Source: Clostridia bacterium (GTDB taxonomy: Bacteria; Bacillota; Clostridia; TANB77; CAG-508). From it: a stretch of 64,000 nucleotides of DNA. A program made the position numbers and the translations under genes. The notes beneath the pieces were generated by a model. The model saw only the letters and a program-made list of their open reading frames with translations. It had not been told where the DNA came from and made no database searches. Where the stretch lies: the NCBI GenBank assembly GCA_017512025.1, contig JAFWHH010000008.1, positions 186,001-250,000 on the forward strand. Reading direction: 5' to 3'. This document shows, piece by piece, positions 45,703 through 53,426 of the stretch. The first letter of the stretch is position 1; each line of letters starts with the position of its first letter.

Positions 45703-45984
45703 TTAGTCTTGAGTATATGGTAACATAGCGATTTGTCTGCATCTCTTTACTGCTAAAGTAATATCTCTTTGATGCTTTGCACATGCTCCAGTTGCTCTTC
45801 TAGGTAGTATTTTACCTCTTTCATTTATGAATTTTCTTAATTGATCTGGATTTTTATAATCTAATTCAAAGTTCTTATCTTTGCAAAGTGGGCAAAGTTT
45901 CTTTCTCTTTTTGAACTTTGGATTGAAATCATCATCATTATTCATGTTTCTGTTATTTCTTTTATTATTTTTCTTATCAGCCAT
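45703..45984 (-). CDS. rpsR: 30S ribosomal protein S18
   Basis: 93-aa platform protein of the 30S subunit. The core reads [31 protein letters not shown], normal for S18. A CPLC pair near the N-terminus with a further Cys indicates the zinc-binding form. The N-terminal extension is basic and Asn-rich ([17 protein letters not shown]). It follows ssb by 28 nt in the rpsF-ssb-rpsR operon. Confidence 0.98.
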   Translation of the reverse strand: MADKKNNKRNNRNMNNDDDFNPKFKKRKKLCPLCKDKNFELDYKNPDQLRKFINERGKILPRRATGACAKHQRDITLAVKRCRQIAMLPYTQD

Positions 45985-46012
45985 TTTATTTTTCCCCCCT
46001 ATCTAAATCTAA

Positions 46013-46450
46013 TTAAAATGGTAGGTCATCTCCGGAAAAAGTTTCAAAGTCTGAATTTTCACTTGCACCAGCAGCTTGTGGCATTGCACCAAAAGTAGCG
46101 TCAAAGTTTGCTCCTGCTCCCTCTCCGTCTTTTCTGCTATCTGCAAAATATGCTTCCTCAGCTATAACTTCAGTTACATAGTGTTTTTGACCTTGTTCGT
46201 CATCCCAGTTTCTAGTTTGGATTCTTCCGATAACTCCAACTTGTTGACCTTTCTTAAAATATTTACTACAAAATTCACCAGTTTTGCTCCAAGCAACTAC
46301 ATTTATAAAGTCTGCTTGTCTTTCCTCTCCAGGACGAGCAAATCTTCTATTTACTGCTAATGAAAATGAAGCTACTAATGTATTGTTAGTTTGTGTATAT
46401 CTAACCTCTGGGTCTCTAGTTAATCTTCCCATTAAAATAACTTTGTTCAT
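46013..46450 (-). CDS. ssb: Single-stranded DNA-binding protein
   Basis: 145-aa OB-fold protein that coats single-stranded DNA. It starts MNKVILMGRLTRDPEVRYTQ and keeps the family core INVVAWSKTGEFCSKYFKKG. The acidic C-terminal tip is FETFSGDDLPF, the protein-interaction peptide. It lies between rpsF and rpsR as in other Bacillota. Confidence 0.98.
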   Translation of the reverse strand: MNKVILMGRLTRDPEVRYTQTNNTLVASFSLAVNRRFARPGEERQADFINVVAWSKTGEFCSKYFKKGQQVGVIGRIQTRNWDDEQGQKHYVTEVIAEEAYFADSRKDGEGAGANFDATFGAMPQAAGASENSDFETFSGDDLPF

Positions 46451-46490
46451 ATTTTCACCATTACTTTAACCTATGTTAAAGCTCTTTCTA

Positions 46491-46772
46491 TTAATCTTGT
46501 TTAATTGTCATGAATTTTATAATTTCATCTGTTATTCTGTAATTTCTTTCAAGCTCTGTAATTAGATCTGGATTAGCTTCGAAATAAAATACTGTATAGA
46601 AACCTTCATTGAATTTCTTTACGTCATAAGCTAATTGTTTCTTTCCTAATTCATCAACTTTTTCTACTTTACCGTCTTTATTAATTATCTCTGTAAATTT
46701 AGCAATTAATGTCTTCATGCTTTCTTCTTCTACAGTTGGATTAATAATGACAACACTCTCGTATTTATTCAT
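46491..46772 (-). CDS. rpsF: 30S ribosomal protein S6
   Basis: 93-aa protein that pairs with S18 on the 30S platform. MNKYESVVIINPTVEEE opens the sequence and ELGKKQLAYDVKKFNEGFY is the signature region. It is first in the operon behind a promoter at 46865-46893 and a leader of about 85 nt. The leader has an inverted repeat (AAATAGCTTTT / AAAAGCTTATTT). Confidence 0.98.
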   Translation of the reverse strand: MNKYESVVIINPTVEEESMKTLIAKFTEIINKDGKVEKVDELGKKQLAYDVKKFNEGFYTVFYFEANPDLITELERNYRITDEIIKFMTIKQD

Positions 46773-46864
46773 TATCTTTTCACCTCCTTATGGATATAAA
46801 ACCTACATCTATAATGTAAGTAAGGAAATAAGCTTTTAAAAAGCTATTTTCTTTAACGAGTGCT

Positions 46865-46893
46865 ATTTTACCACACTTTAAGCCAGAAAGCAA
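46865..46893 (-). promoter_or_regulatory. Promoter of rpsF-ssb-rpsR
   Basis: Minus strand: TTGCTT, 17-nt spacer ending in TGG, TAAAAT. Confidence 0.7.
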
Positions 46894-46913
46894 TAGTATT
46901 TCATCAATATTTA

Positions 46914-46942
46914 TTGACAAATTAAGACAAAATGTATATTAT
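46914..46942 (+). promoter_or_regulatory. Promoter of mscL
   Basis: TTGACA, 17-nt spacer, TATTAT, divergent from the rpsF promoter. It lies about 40 nt before the mscL start. Confidence 0.75.
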
Positions 46943-46979
46943 GTACTTATGTAAAATCTATATGAGAGGGGAAATTTTT

Positions 46980-47447
46980 ATGTTTAAAGAATTTAAAGAA
47001 TTTATCTCAAAAGGAAATGTAATGCAACTAGCTATTGGTGTTATCATCGCTGAAGCTTTTGGAAAAATAGTAACAGCTTTCACAGATGCATTCATCCAAC
47101 CATTATTAGGATTAATTGGTGGTGCTGAAGTTCAAGGAAAATTCCAAATTGGAAACAGTGGACAATACATCGATTATGGTACATTCATAACAGCAGTTAT
47201 CAATTTCTTAATCGTTGCTTTAATTCTATTCTTAATGGTAAAAGCAATCAATGTTGCTAACAAGAAGAGCAAAGAAAGATTAGAAAAATTAAATGCTAAA
47301 ATTGCTAAAAAAGGTAAAAAAGAAGCAGCAGAAGAAGTTCCTGGAGATCCAGAAACAAAACTTTGCCCATTCTGTTTATCAGAAATTGCTTTCAAAGCAA
47401 CAAGATGTCCACATTGTACATCAGAAATTAAAGATAAAGAACAATAA
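46980..47447 (+). CDS. mscL: Large-conductance mechanosensitive channel with C-terminal zinc ribbon
   Basis: Osmotic release valve of the inner membrane. The core is complete: FKEFISKGNVMQLAIGVIIAEAFGKIVTAF (two-part helix 1), a periplasmic loop and the second helix FLIVALILFLMVKAIN. After a Lys-rich helix the protein ends in a four-Cys zinc ribbon (CPFC...CPHC, about residues 128-147). This tail is an addition to the basic MscL architecture. ATG 46980 is chosen because of GAGAGGGG upstream; longer in-frame starts lie in the leader and lack sites. Confidence 0.95.
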   Translation: MFKEFKEFISKGNVMQLAIGVIIAEAFGKIVTAFTDAFIQPLLGLIGGAEVQGKFQIGNSGQYIDYGTFITAVINFLIVALILFLMVKAINVANKKSKERLEKLNAKIAKKGKKEAAEEVPGDPETKLCPFCLSEIAFKATRCPHCTSEIKDKEQ

Positions 47448-47453
47448 TATATT

Positions 47454-47482
47454 AAGAAGCTATGAAAATAGCTTCTTTTTTA
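47454..47482 (+). terminator. Terminator after mscL
   Basis: Stem AAGAAGCTAT / ATAGCTTCTT with a 4-nt loop, followed by T's. Confidence 0.85.
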
Positions 47483-47716
47483 TGCTCTATATTCTCCCCT
47501 AAAAATTTTTTTTTGTAAAATAAATGTAATAAAAAAAATTTTTAATGCAAAAAATACATTTTTTCAATGCTTTTACACATACTAATTTTATATTTATTTT
47601 TTCTGTTGCAATTGCCACAGAATTATTTTTTTTATTACACTAAAATAAAAATTACAGAAACATCTTGCAATTTTTTATAAAAAAATTTGACTGAATAAAT
47701 ATTGAAAAACAAATTA

Positions 47717-47741
47717 ATTCGGCTCGTTCCGAATATTTTTT
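47717..47741 (+). terminator. Terminator-like hairpin in the pflB leader
   Basis: ATTCGG / CCGAAT with a 6-nt loop followed by six T, only ~20 nt before the pflB start. The rest of the 47483-47761 spacer is AT-rich with no gene and no convincing -10/-35 pair. Confidence 0.5.
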
Positions 47742-47761
47742 GACTACAAAGGAGGCTCATT

Positions 47762-49999
47762 ATGGAATTTGAACAATGGAAGAATTTTAATACCAATGGA
47801 AATTGGACTAAAGAAATAGATGTTAGAGACTTCATCCAAAGAAATTACACTCCATATGAAGGAGATGATTCTTTCTTAGCAGATGCAACACCAAAAACAG
47901 AAAAACTTTGGAAAAAGGTTTTAGACTTATATGAAAAAGAAAGAAAAAATGGTGGCGTTCTAGATGCAGATACAAAAACACCTTCTACAATAAATGGATA
48001 TGAGGCTGGATATATAGATAAAAAATTAGAGGAAATTGTTGGTCTTCAAACAGATGCACCTCTAAAAAGAGCTATTATGCCAAATGGTGGAATTCGTATT
48101 GTAGAAAAGTCTTGTGAAGCATATGGATTTAAAGTTGATGAGGAAACATCAAAAATATATCATTCTATGAGAAGAACTCATAATGATGGTGTATTTGCTG
48201 TATATACTCCAGATATTAGAGCTGCTCGTAGCTCTCACCTACTTACAGGTCTTCCAGATGGATATGGACGTGGAAGAATAATTGGTGACTATAGAAGAGT
48301 TGCTTTATATGGAATTGATAGATTAATCGAAGAAAAGAAAAAAGATTTAGAAACATACGATGTTGATGAATTTACTTCTGATGTCATAAGACATCGTGAA
48401 GAAATGTATGATCAATTAGTTGCTTTAGATGATTTAAAGAAAATGGCTGCAAAATACGAATGTGATATTTCAAAACCAGCTGCTAATGCAAAAGAAGCTA
48501 TTCAATGGTTATACTTTGGATACTTAGGAGCTGTTAAAGATCAAAATGGTGCAGCTATGAGTATCGGTAGAACATCTACTTTCTTAGATATATACATTGA
48601 AAGAGATTTAAAAAATGGAACATTAACTGAAGAGCTTGCTCAAGAATTAATGGATCACTTTGTTATGAAATTAAGAATGGTAAGATTCTTACGTGCACCA
48701 GAATACAATGAACTATTCAGTGGAGATCCAGTATGGGTAACTGAAAGTATCGGCGGTATGGGTGTTGATGGTAGAACAATGGTTACAAAGAATTCATTCA
48801 GAGTTTTACACACATTACAAACATTAGGACCTGCTCCAGAGCCAAACTTAACAGTTCTATGGTCTAAAAATTTACCAAAAGGATTTAAAGATTTCTGTGC
48901 AAGAACATCTATCGAAACATCAGCTATTCAATATGAAAATGATGATATGATGAGAGCATCTCTTGGAGATGATTATGGTATTGCTTGTTGTGTTTCTTCA
49001 ATGAGAATTGGAAAACAAATGCAATTCTTTGGAGCTAGAGCAAACCTTGCTAAAACATTATTATATGCTATTAATGGTGGACGTGATGAAAACTCAGGAA
49101 AACAAGTTGGTCCAAAAACAAGACCTATAACATCTGAGTATCTGGATTACGATGAAGTTATGGAAAAATTTGATGACATGATGGAATATGTTGCTAAGAT
49201 TTACATCAAAGCATTAAACGCTATCCACTATATGCATGACAAATATTCTTATGAAGCTTTAGAGTTTGCATTACATGATAAAAACATTTATAGAACAATG
49301 GCATGTGGAATTGCTGGACTTTCAGTTGTAGCTGATTCTTTATCTGCTATTAAATATGCAAAAGTAAAAACAATTAGAAACGAAGATGGATTAGTTGTTA
49401 ACTACGAAGTTGAAGGTGACTTCCCTAAATATGGAAATGATGATGACAGAGTTGATCAAATTGCAATTGATGTTGTAAAAGCATTCCTACGAAAATTACA
49501 AAAACATCAAATATATAGAAATGCAACTCCTACCCTATCTATTTTAACAATTACATCAAATGTAGTTTATGGAAAGAATACAGGAAATACTCCTGATGGT
49601 AGAGATGCTGGTGTTCCATTTGGACCTGGTGCAAACCCATTATATGGTAGAGATACTCATGGTGCAGTTGCTGTTATGAATACAATCGCAAAACTTCCAT
49701 TTGAATATGCATCAGATGGTATTTCATATACATTTGCAATTACTCCAAAGACACTTGGAACTACAGAAAAAACTCAGGTTAAAAATTTAGTGGGATTACT
49801 AGATGGATACTTCATGCAAACAGGACATCATATTAATGTAAATGTATTTAATAGAGAATTATTATTAGATGCAATGGATCATCCAGAAAAATATCCACAA
49901 CTTACAATTCGTGTATCTGGATATGCTGTTAACTTTATTAAATTAACAAGAGAGCAACAATTAGATGTTATCAATAGAACAATACATGAAAAAATATAA
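47762..49999 (+). CDS. pflB: Formate C-acetyltransferase (pyruvate formate-lyase)
   Basis: Glycyl-radical enzyme converting pyruvate and CoA to acetyl-CoA and formate in anaerobes. The catalytic adjacent cysteines (Cys409-Cys410) lie in [14 protein letters not shown]. The radical glycine is Gly720 in [11 protein letters not shown]. 745 aa is normal. GGAGG lies 7 nt before the ATG. It is activated by the pflA product at 44446-45171. Confidence 0.98.
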   Translation: MEFEQWKNFNTNGNWTKEIDVRDFIQRNYTPYEGDDSFLADATPKTEKLWKKVLDLYEKERKNGGVLDADTKTPSTINGYEAGYIDKKLEEIVGLQTDAPLKRAIMPNGGIRIVEKSCEAYGFKVDEETSKIYHSMRRTHNDGVFAVYTPDIRAARSSHLLTGLPDGYGRGRIIGDYRRVALYGIDRLIEEKKKDLETYDVDEFTSDVIRHREEMYDQLVALDDLKKMAAKYECDISKPAANAKEAIQWLYFGYLGAVKDQNGAAMSIGRTSTFLDIYIERDLKNGTLTEELAQELMDHFVMKLRMVRFLRAPEYNELFSGDPVWVTESIGGMGVDGRTMVTKNSFRVLHTLQTLGPAPEPNLTVLWSKNLPKGFKDFCARTSIETSAIQYENDDMMRASLGDDYGIACCVSSMRIGKQMQFFGARANLAKTLLYAINGGRDENSGKQVGPKTRPITSEYLDYDEVMEKFDDMMEYVAKIYIKALNAIHYMHDKYSYEALEFALHDKNIYRTMACGIAGLSVVADSLSAIKYAKVKTIRNEDGLVVNYEVEGDFPKYGNDDDRVDQIAIDVVKAFLRKLQKHQIYRNATPTLSILTITSNVVYGKNTGNTPDGRDAGVPFGPGANPLYGRDTHGAVAVMNTIAKLPFEYASDGISYTFAITPKTLGTTEKTQVKNLVGLLDGYFMQTGHHINVNVFNRELLLDAMDHPEKYPQLTIRVSGYAVNFIKLTREQQLDVINRTIHEKI

Positions 50000-50040
50000 T
50001 CAAAAATATAACAAATATTTAATTAAATATAATAAAGTGA

Positions 50041-50068
50041 GGACGGGTTTATAAAAACCCGTCCTTTT
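50041..50068. terminator. Terminator between pflB and the efflux gene
   Basis: Stem GGACGGGTTT / AAACCCGTCC, GC-rich, followed by TTTT. It probably serves both convergent genes. Confidence 0.87.
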
Positions 50069-50070
50069 AA

Positions 50071-51342
50071 TCATTTGCCCTCACCTACCTCTTCCAAATT
50101 ATTCTTATGTCCGATATTATCGTCTAAAAGTTTAACCTGTTCGGCTTTTTCAATTTTCTTCAGCATAATATATGTGATTAAACTGATTGGTGCGAGTATA
50201 ACGATTACACCTACTAAGGCCAATTTTAATTCAAGATTTCCCAAATAGTTAATAATATAAACCAGTGGGATATAAAGTAATCTTGCCCCTGTAGAAGCTA
50301 TTGACATTACACTTGTCTGAACTTCGTCCTTAGTTGCTTCCTGAAGAGGAGTAATCATACTTCCTTCAAGTAAACCATGAACAAATCCATTAAGTGTAAA
50401 AAGCCAAATCGTTATTATGTTTGTGTTGATTACTAATACCGCAATCCATACGAATTCAAGAGCGAATGGTATTGCAAATTTGTTAGAAGTTTTAAAATGA
50501 ATCATTTTTTCAGAAACTTTACTTCCAATAATCTGTGCTAAATAATTAAGCGCCCAACCCATACTTACGATTTCAATTGGTACTCCAACCATAATCATTA
50601 ATGGTGTAAATACCCAAATCTGTGCATGAGTTAATTCCTTTCCAAGAACATATGCGAACATTAATGTTCTTGTTTTTGCATCTGCAACAACATCTTTAAC
50701 AGTTATTACCATATCCTTAACAGGATTCTTGTGTTTTGCTTCCTTCTTCAAGTCAAAATCCTTAATCTTGAAAGCAATCAAACCGCCCATAAAGTATGGA
50801 ACAAATGAAAGTGCCAGTGTCAATCTAAGATTATACTTAGCAATAAAGCCACCAATTACTGTTGCTGCAAACAACATAAAGTATTTTGCTGTCTGAACCT
50901 TGATGTTTGTCTTTTTAAAAAGCTCTCCAGATGGGTCAACCTTGTTACAGTTATACTTAATAAAGCTTTGGTCAACACCATTTGTCATAGCCAAGAACAG
51001 TCCTAATAAACATTCTGCGAGCATTGCCATGTACATATTCTGCGCAAACGCATAGAATACGAATGTCACTGCAACACCGACGTCACCAAGAACGTTCAAA
51101 AGCTTTCTGTTGAAACGGTCTGCGATGTATCCCATTGGGATGTCCAAAAGCACCATGGCAATTGTAAACATCATCTGAACAAAACCAATAGCGGTCTGAT
51201 CCATGCCAATGGAGTTCCAAAAGATAGTTACTGTAGAAACACAGAATCCTGCTCCAATTGAAGTAAGGACTGTCTCCCATACAATACGTCTCAAATTGAT
51301 TCCATACATCGTCTTCTCCTCATTTGCACCTTTCTTAAACAT
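50071..51342 (-). CDS. MFS drug-efflux pump, probably tetracycline resistance (Tet(40)-like)
   Basis: 423-aa transporter of the major facilitator superfamily with about 12 membrane helices. The loop between helices 2 and 3 is DIPMGYIADRFNRK, the family's GxxxDRxxR-type motif. The start ATG at 51342 has AAAGGAG 7 nt upstream. A reading frame runs in-frame from 51498 through the leader but belongs to the attenuator region. By memory of the family, the protein resembles Tet(40)/TetA(P)-type tetracycline pumps; this needs a database match. Base composition is mosaic: bases 51061-51120 have 28 G/C of 60 while bases 50221-50280 have 14 of 60. It is inserted between pflB and a YneA-like gene, so it was acquired. 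Confidence 0.75.
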   Translation of the reverse strand: MFKKGANEEKTMYGINLRRIVWETVLTSIGAGFCVSTVTIFWNSIGMDQTAIGFVQMMFTIAMVLLDIPMGYIADRFNRKLLNVLGDVGVAVTFVFYAFAQNMYMAMLAECLLGLFLAMTNGVDQSFIKYNCNKVDPSGELFKKTNIKVQTAKYFMLFAATVIGGFIAKYNLRLTLALSFVPYFMGGLIAFKIKDFDLKKEAKHKNPVKDMVITVKDVVADAKTRTLMFAYVLGKELTHAQIWVFTPLMIMVGVPIEIVSMGWALNYLAQIIGSKVSEKMIHFKTSNKFAIPFALEFVWIAVLVINTNIITIWLFTLNGFVHGLLEGSMITPLQEATKDEVQTSVMSIASTGARLLYIPLVYIINYLGNLELKLALVGVIVILAPISLITYIMLKKIEKAEQVKLLDDNIGHKNNLEEVGEGK

Positions 51343-51377
51343 AACAAAACTCCTTTCAGTAGTTGCGGTACCTATTA

Positions 51378-51430
51378 AAAAGAAAACAAAAAAGCCCATA
51401 AAGTTGTCCCTTAAGACTCCTTTATGAGCT
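51378..51430 (-). promoter_or_regulatory. Transcription attenuator in the efflux-gene leader
   Basis: Minus strand stem GCTCATAAAG / CTTTATGGGC (one wobble pair) followed by TTTTTTGTTTTCTTTTT, a classic terminator inside the leader, 35 nt before the start codon. A short reading frame passes through it. Similar leaders regulate tetracycline and macrolide resistance genes through ribosome stalling or slow translation. Confidence 0.75.
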
Positions 51431-51514
51431 TTATATCTCAATAATAGTGTACCAATTTTGAATTGGCTGTGCAGCTCTCCTATTTGGATTATGCACACTC
51501 TTAATATGTTTTTA

Positions 51515-51543
51515 ATTGTAACATACTATCTTTATATTGTCAA
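51515..51543 (-). promoter_or_regulatory. Promoter of the efflux gene
   Basis: Minus strand: TTGACA, 17-nt spacer ending in ATGT, TACAAT (extended -10). It is strong and lies about 170 nt upstream of the start codon. Confidence 0.8.
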
Positions 51544-51587
51544 CACTTATGTTAACTATTTTAATAAAAAAATTTTTTATTTTGGTA

Positions 51588-51616
51588 TTGACAACAAATG
51601 TTTGTTCGTATATACT
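51588..51616 (+). promoter_or_regulatory. Promoter of the YneA-like gene
   Basis: TTGACA, 17-nt spacer, TATACT. The spacer holds the first LexA-type box. Confidence 0.8.
51595..51608 (+). promoter_or_regulatory. LexA (SOS) operator 1
   Basis: CAAATGTTTGTTCG. Its reverse complement matches the Bacillota consensus CGAACRNRYGTTYG at all but one position. It lies between -35 and -10. Confidence 0.75.
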
Positions 51617-51629
51617 ATTTTTAGTCAAG

Positions 51630-51643
51630 CAAATATATGTTCG
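51630..51643 (+). promoter_or_regulatory. LexA (SOS) operator 2
   Basis: CAAATATATGTTCG, two mismatches from the Bacillota consensus with a perfect right half. It lies just after the predicted transcription start. Confidence 0.65.
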
Positions 51644-51660
51644 TTTTAAGGAGGTATAAT

Positions 51661-51966
51661 ATGAAGTTAAGAATTGTTAATAAAAGTAGGTTTTATAGAG
51701 TTTTTATACTATTGTTTGTTGTTCTACTATTTGTTCTTTTTAATTTTTGTAACAAATCACAATCAGAAGAAATACAACATTATAAAACAATAACTGTAAA
51801 TAGCGGCGATACATTATGGAGCATTGCTCAATATGAAAAAAATGAGAATGCATATTATAAAGATTTAGACATTAGAGAAATTGTTTATGATATAAAAGAA
51901 ATAAACAATTTACGCTCAAGCAACTTAAGCATCAACCAAAGTCTTAAAATTCCTACCGTAATGTAG
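51661..51966 (+). CDS. YneA-like SOS cell-division suppressor (LysM protein)
   Basis: 101-aa protein with one N-terminal membrane helix (FYRVFILLFVVLLFVLFNF) and a C-terminal LysM domain (VNSGDTLWSIAQYE ... LSINQSLKIP). This is the build of YneA, which blocks septation during the SOS response. The two LexA-type boxes around its promoter strongly support this. ATG 51661 has GGAGG 7 nt upstream. In many Bacillota this gene is divergent from lexA; here the adjacent divergent gene is the efflux pump, so an insertion may have separated them. Confidence 0.82.
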   Translation: MKLRIVNKSRFYRVFILLFVVLLFVLFNFCNKSQSEEIQHYKTITVNSGDTLWSIAQYEKNENAYYKDLDIREIVYDIKEINNLRSSNLSINQSLKIPTVM

Positions 51967-51981
51967 TGTACTTTAACAAAC

Positions 51982-52019
51982 CAAAAGGCGGAGTGTTGAA
52001 TAAACACTCCGCCTTTTGC
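51982..52019. terminator. Terminator between the YneA-like gene and the GNAT-like gene
   Basis: Stem AAAAGGCGGAGTGTT / AACACTCCGCCTTTT with a 5-nt loop, flanked by A and T tracts. Confidence 0.9.
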
Positions 52020-52024
52020 TCTTC

Positions 52025-52555
52025 TCACACTCTCCACTCTACTCGCTCATAGTGAAAACCAAGAGCCGTTAAAGCATCTGTACTCCATCCTTCAAAATTC
52101 GGTGCCAGTATGTAGATTATTCTGTCTTTAGCCTTTTTCTTCAGCTCTTCAAGAATAGTCTGCATATAATCCAGCTCCTGAAAGTCTCCAGACAGAGCCC
52201 AATCTACGATTCTGAAATAACCTTTCGGAGAATTTCTAGTCTCGACATATCCAATAACCACACCTTTTTCTTCAATAAATGTGATTTCTTTGCTGCCGAC
52301 TTTTCTCTTATATTCATCAATAGAATATCTGAGTCTTTTTCTAGCTTTTCTTCTTCTACGATATTTATTCAGTCGTTGCCGCTCTTTGAGTGTAAGTTCT
52401 TTAGCAGGTTCACGTTTTTTGATTTTTCTGCGATAACGTCTTTTCTCAAGTGCTTCCTTAGTCGGACGAGTCCCACTATATACAACACTAAAGATAATAT
52501 CTCGCCATCTCGCATAAAACGTATACTCTGCATCCGTTGCTTTCCGAAGGCGCAT
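52025..52555 (-). CDS. Orphan GC-rich gene: GNAT-like protein with a very basic insertion
   Basis: 176-aa protein. The C-terminal ~90 residues have the strand-helix pattern of a GNAT acetyltransferase (EEKGVVIGYVETRNSPKG, then YMQTILEELKKKAKDRIIYI and ALTALGFHYERVEW). Residues about 30-80 form a long arginine/lysine-rich segment (RRYRRKIKKREPAKELTL), unusual for a GNAT and likely to bind RNA or DNA. The acetyl-CoA-binding glycines are not evident. GGAGG lies 8 nt before the ATG. It has its own promoter and terminator, a divergent partner at 52813, and looks acquired. Confidence 0.7.
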   Translation of the reverse strand: MRLRKATDAEYTFYARWRDIIFSVVYSGTRPTKEALEKRRYRRKIKKREPAKELTLKERQRLNKYRRRRKARKRLRYSIDEYKRKVGSKEITFIEEKGVVIGYVETRNSPKGYFRIVDWALSGDFQELDYMQTILEELKKKAKDRIIYILAPNFEGWSTDALTALGFHYERVEWRV

Positions 52556-52593
52556 AACACGCTCCTCCCTTCATACAATTTTGCAACATATAA

Positions 52594-52622
52594 ATTATAA
52601 CATATTATGTAAATATTTTCAA
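52594..52622 (-). promoter_or_regulatory. Promoter of the GNAT-like gene, shared with 5699-5727
   Basis: Minus strand: TTGAAA, 17-nt spacer, TATAAT preceded by ATATGT. It differs from the promoter at 5699-5727 at two of 29 positions. Confidence 0.8.
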
Positions 52623-52651
52623 ATGAAATACCTATACTTTACGTCGTTTCA

Positions 52652-52680
52652 TTGATTTTTTATGTACAATATGATATATT
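52652..52680 (+). promoter_or_regulatory. Promoter of the zinc-ribbon orphan gene
   Basis: TTGATT, 17-nt spacer, TATATT with ATATGA before it. The last part resembles the promoters at 5699-5727 and 52594-52622. Confidence 0.65.
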
Positions 52681-52688
52681 TTTATAAA

Positions 52689-52790
52689 CTGTTGTAACCT
52701 ACAACAGTGCGTTCGCAGTTAGTTGCAGTTCTTGCACTAACCCAAGCCTTCGCAAGTTTGTGTACGGTCACACATCTTGCCATTAATAAC
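52689..52790 (+). other. Structured leader RNA of the zinc-ribbon gene
   Basis: Consecutive possible stems: CTGTTGTA / TACAACAG, then GTTAGTTGCA / TGCACTAAC, then TGTG / CACA. It is clearly more GC-rich and more structured than normal leaders in this window. It could be a regulatory RNA or simply a stable leader. Confidence 0.4.
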
Positions 52791-52812
52791 ACATTATGTT
52801 AGGAGGTAAACC

Positions 52813-53109
52813 ATGGCTACAATAGAACTTGTTTGTCTCAACAAAAAATGCAAGCGTCATTTTACCGCAACGAATGTAAAACCTGGCGACTTCCGGACAT
52901 GCTTCCAGTGTGGTTCAAGACGAAAAATTGTCAAGCTTCGTCCCACATGTGAAAGATGTAAGGAGCAGTATTCTATCATAACACAGGATGGAATCCAGCT
53001 CTCCAGATGTCCTTACTGCGGATACACAAACACTGTTTATAACCCTATTGTTTATACGTCTAAAAGAGATCAGCCCCATGGTAGATCCAAAAAGCCAAAA
53101 AGAAGATGA
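52813..53109 (+). CDS. Orphan GC-rich gene: small zinc-ribbon protein
   Basis: 98-aa protein with four Cys pairs: CLNKKC, CFQC, CERC and CPYC. They probably form two zinc ribbons. A basic tail (RDQPHGRSKKPKRR) follows. It may bind nucleic acid; no enzyme motif is visible. The start has AGGAGGTAAACC upstream. Bases 52861-52920 have 29 G/C of 60, unlike the surrounding genes. It has its own promoter, leader and terminator. Confidence 0.75.
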   Translation: MATIELVCLNKKCKRHFTATNVKPGDFRTCFQCGSRRKIVKLRPTCERCKEQYSIITQDGIQLSRCPYCGYTNTVYNPIVYTSKRDQPHGRSKKPKRR

Positions 53110-53110
53110 C

Positions 53111-53150
53111 CAAAAGGAGCAGCTGCCGAAAAGCAGTTGCTCCTTACTTT
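53111..53150 (+). terminator. Terminator after the zinc-ribbon gene
   Basis: Stem AAGGAGCAGCTGC / GCAGTTGCTCCTT with one wobble, then a T-rich run. Confidence 0.85.
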
Positions 53151-53154
53151 TTAT

Positions 53155-53186
53155 ATAAAAAAAGAATCATACTTATGTATGATTCC
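53155..53186 (-). terminator. Terminator of the tRNA operon
   Basis: Minus strand GAATCATACATAAGTATGATTC followed by TTTTTTT, immediately after tRNA-Phe. Confidence 0.85.
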
Positions 53187-53189
53187 TAG

Positions 53190-53265
53190 TGGTGGCTCGA
53201 AGTGGAATCGAACCACTGAAACGGGTATTTTCAGTCCCCTGCTCTACCAACTGAGCTATCGAGCC
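53190..53265 (-). tRNA. trnF: tRNA-Phe (GAA)
   Basis: 76-nt cloverleaf with acceptor GGCTCGA / TCGAGCC, D-arm GCTC/GAGC, anticodon loop CTGAAAA (GAA), T-loop GGTTCGATTCC and an encoded CCA end. Confidence 0.97.
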
Positions 53266-53301
53266 ATTAAATATTATGGTTAACTATGTATTTATATAAA
53301 T

Positions 53302-53326
53302 AATAGGAAAGCTTAACTTTCCTATT
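53302..53326 (-). other. Hairpin between tRNA-Asp and tRNA-Phe
   Basis: Perfect 10-bp stem AATAGGAAAG / CTTTCCTATT with a 5-nt loop, no long U-tract. Probably a processing or spacer hairpin in the tRNA transcript. Confidence 0.6.
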
Positions 53327-53335
53327 ACCTACATA

Positions 53336-53412
53336 TGGCGACTCGGAACGGGCTCGAACCGTCGACCTCTAGCGTGACAGGCTAGCGTTCTAACCAACTG
53401 AACTACCGAGCC
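53336..53412 (-). tRNA. trnD: tRNA-Asp (GTC)
   Basis: 77-nt cloverleaf with acceptor GGCTCGG / CCGAGTC (one G-U pair), anticodon loop CTGTCAC (GTC), T-arm GACGG/CCGTT and an encoded CCA. Confidence 0.97.
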
Positions 53413-53426
53413 AAAAGTAAAAAAAA

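Noticed and set aside
45351..45723. 93- and 117-aa frames overlapping the 102-aa orphan gene
   Set aside because: Other-frame shadows of the GC-rich gene; the chosen frame has the promoter, ribosome site and terminator.
51343..51498. In-frame N-terminal extension of the efflux pump
   Set aside because: It reads through the attenuator leader; the ATG at 51342 has a proper ribosome site.
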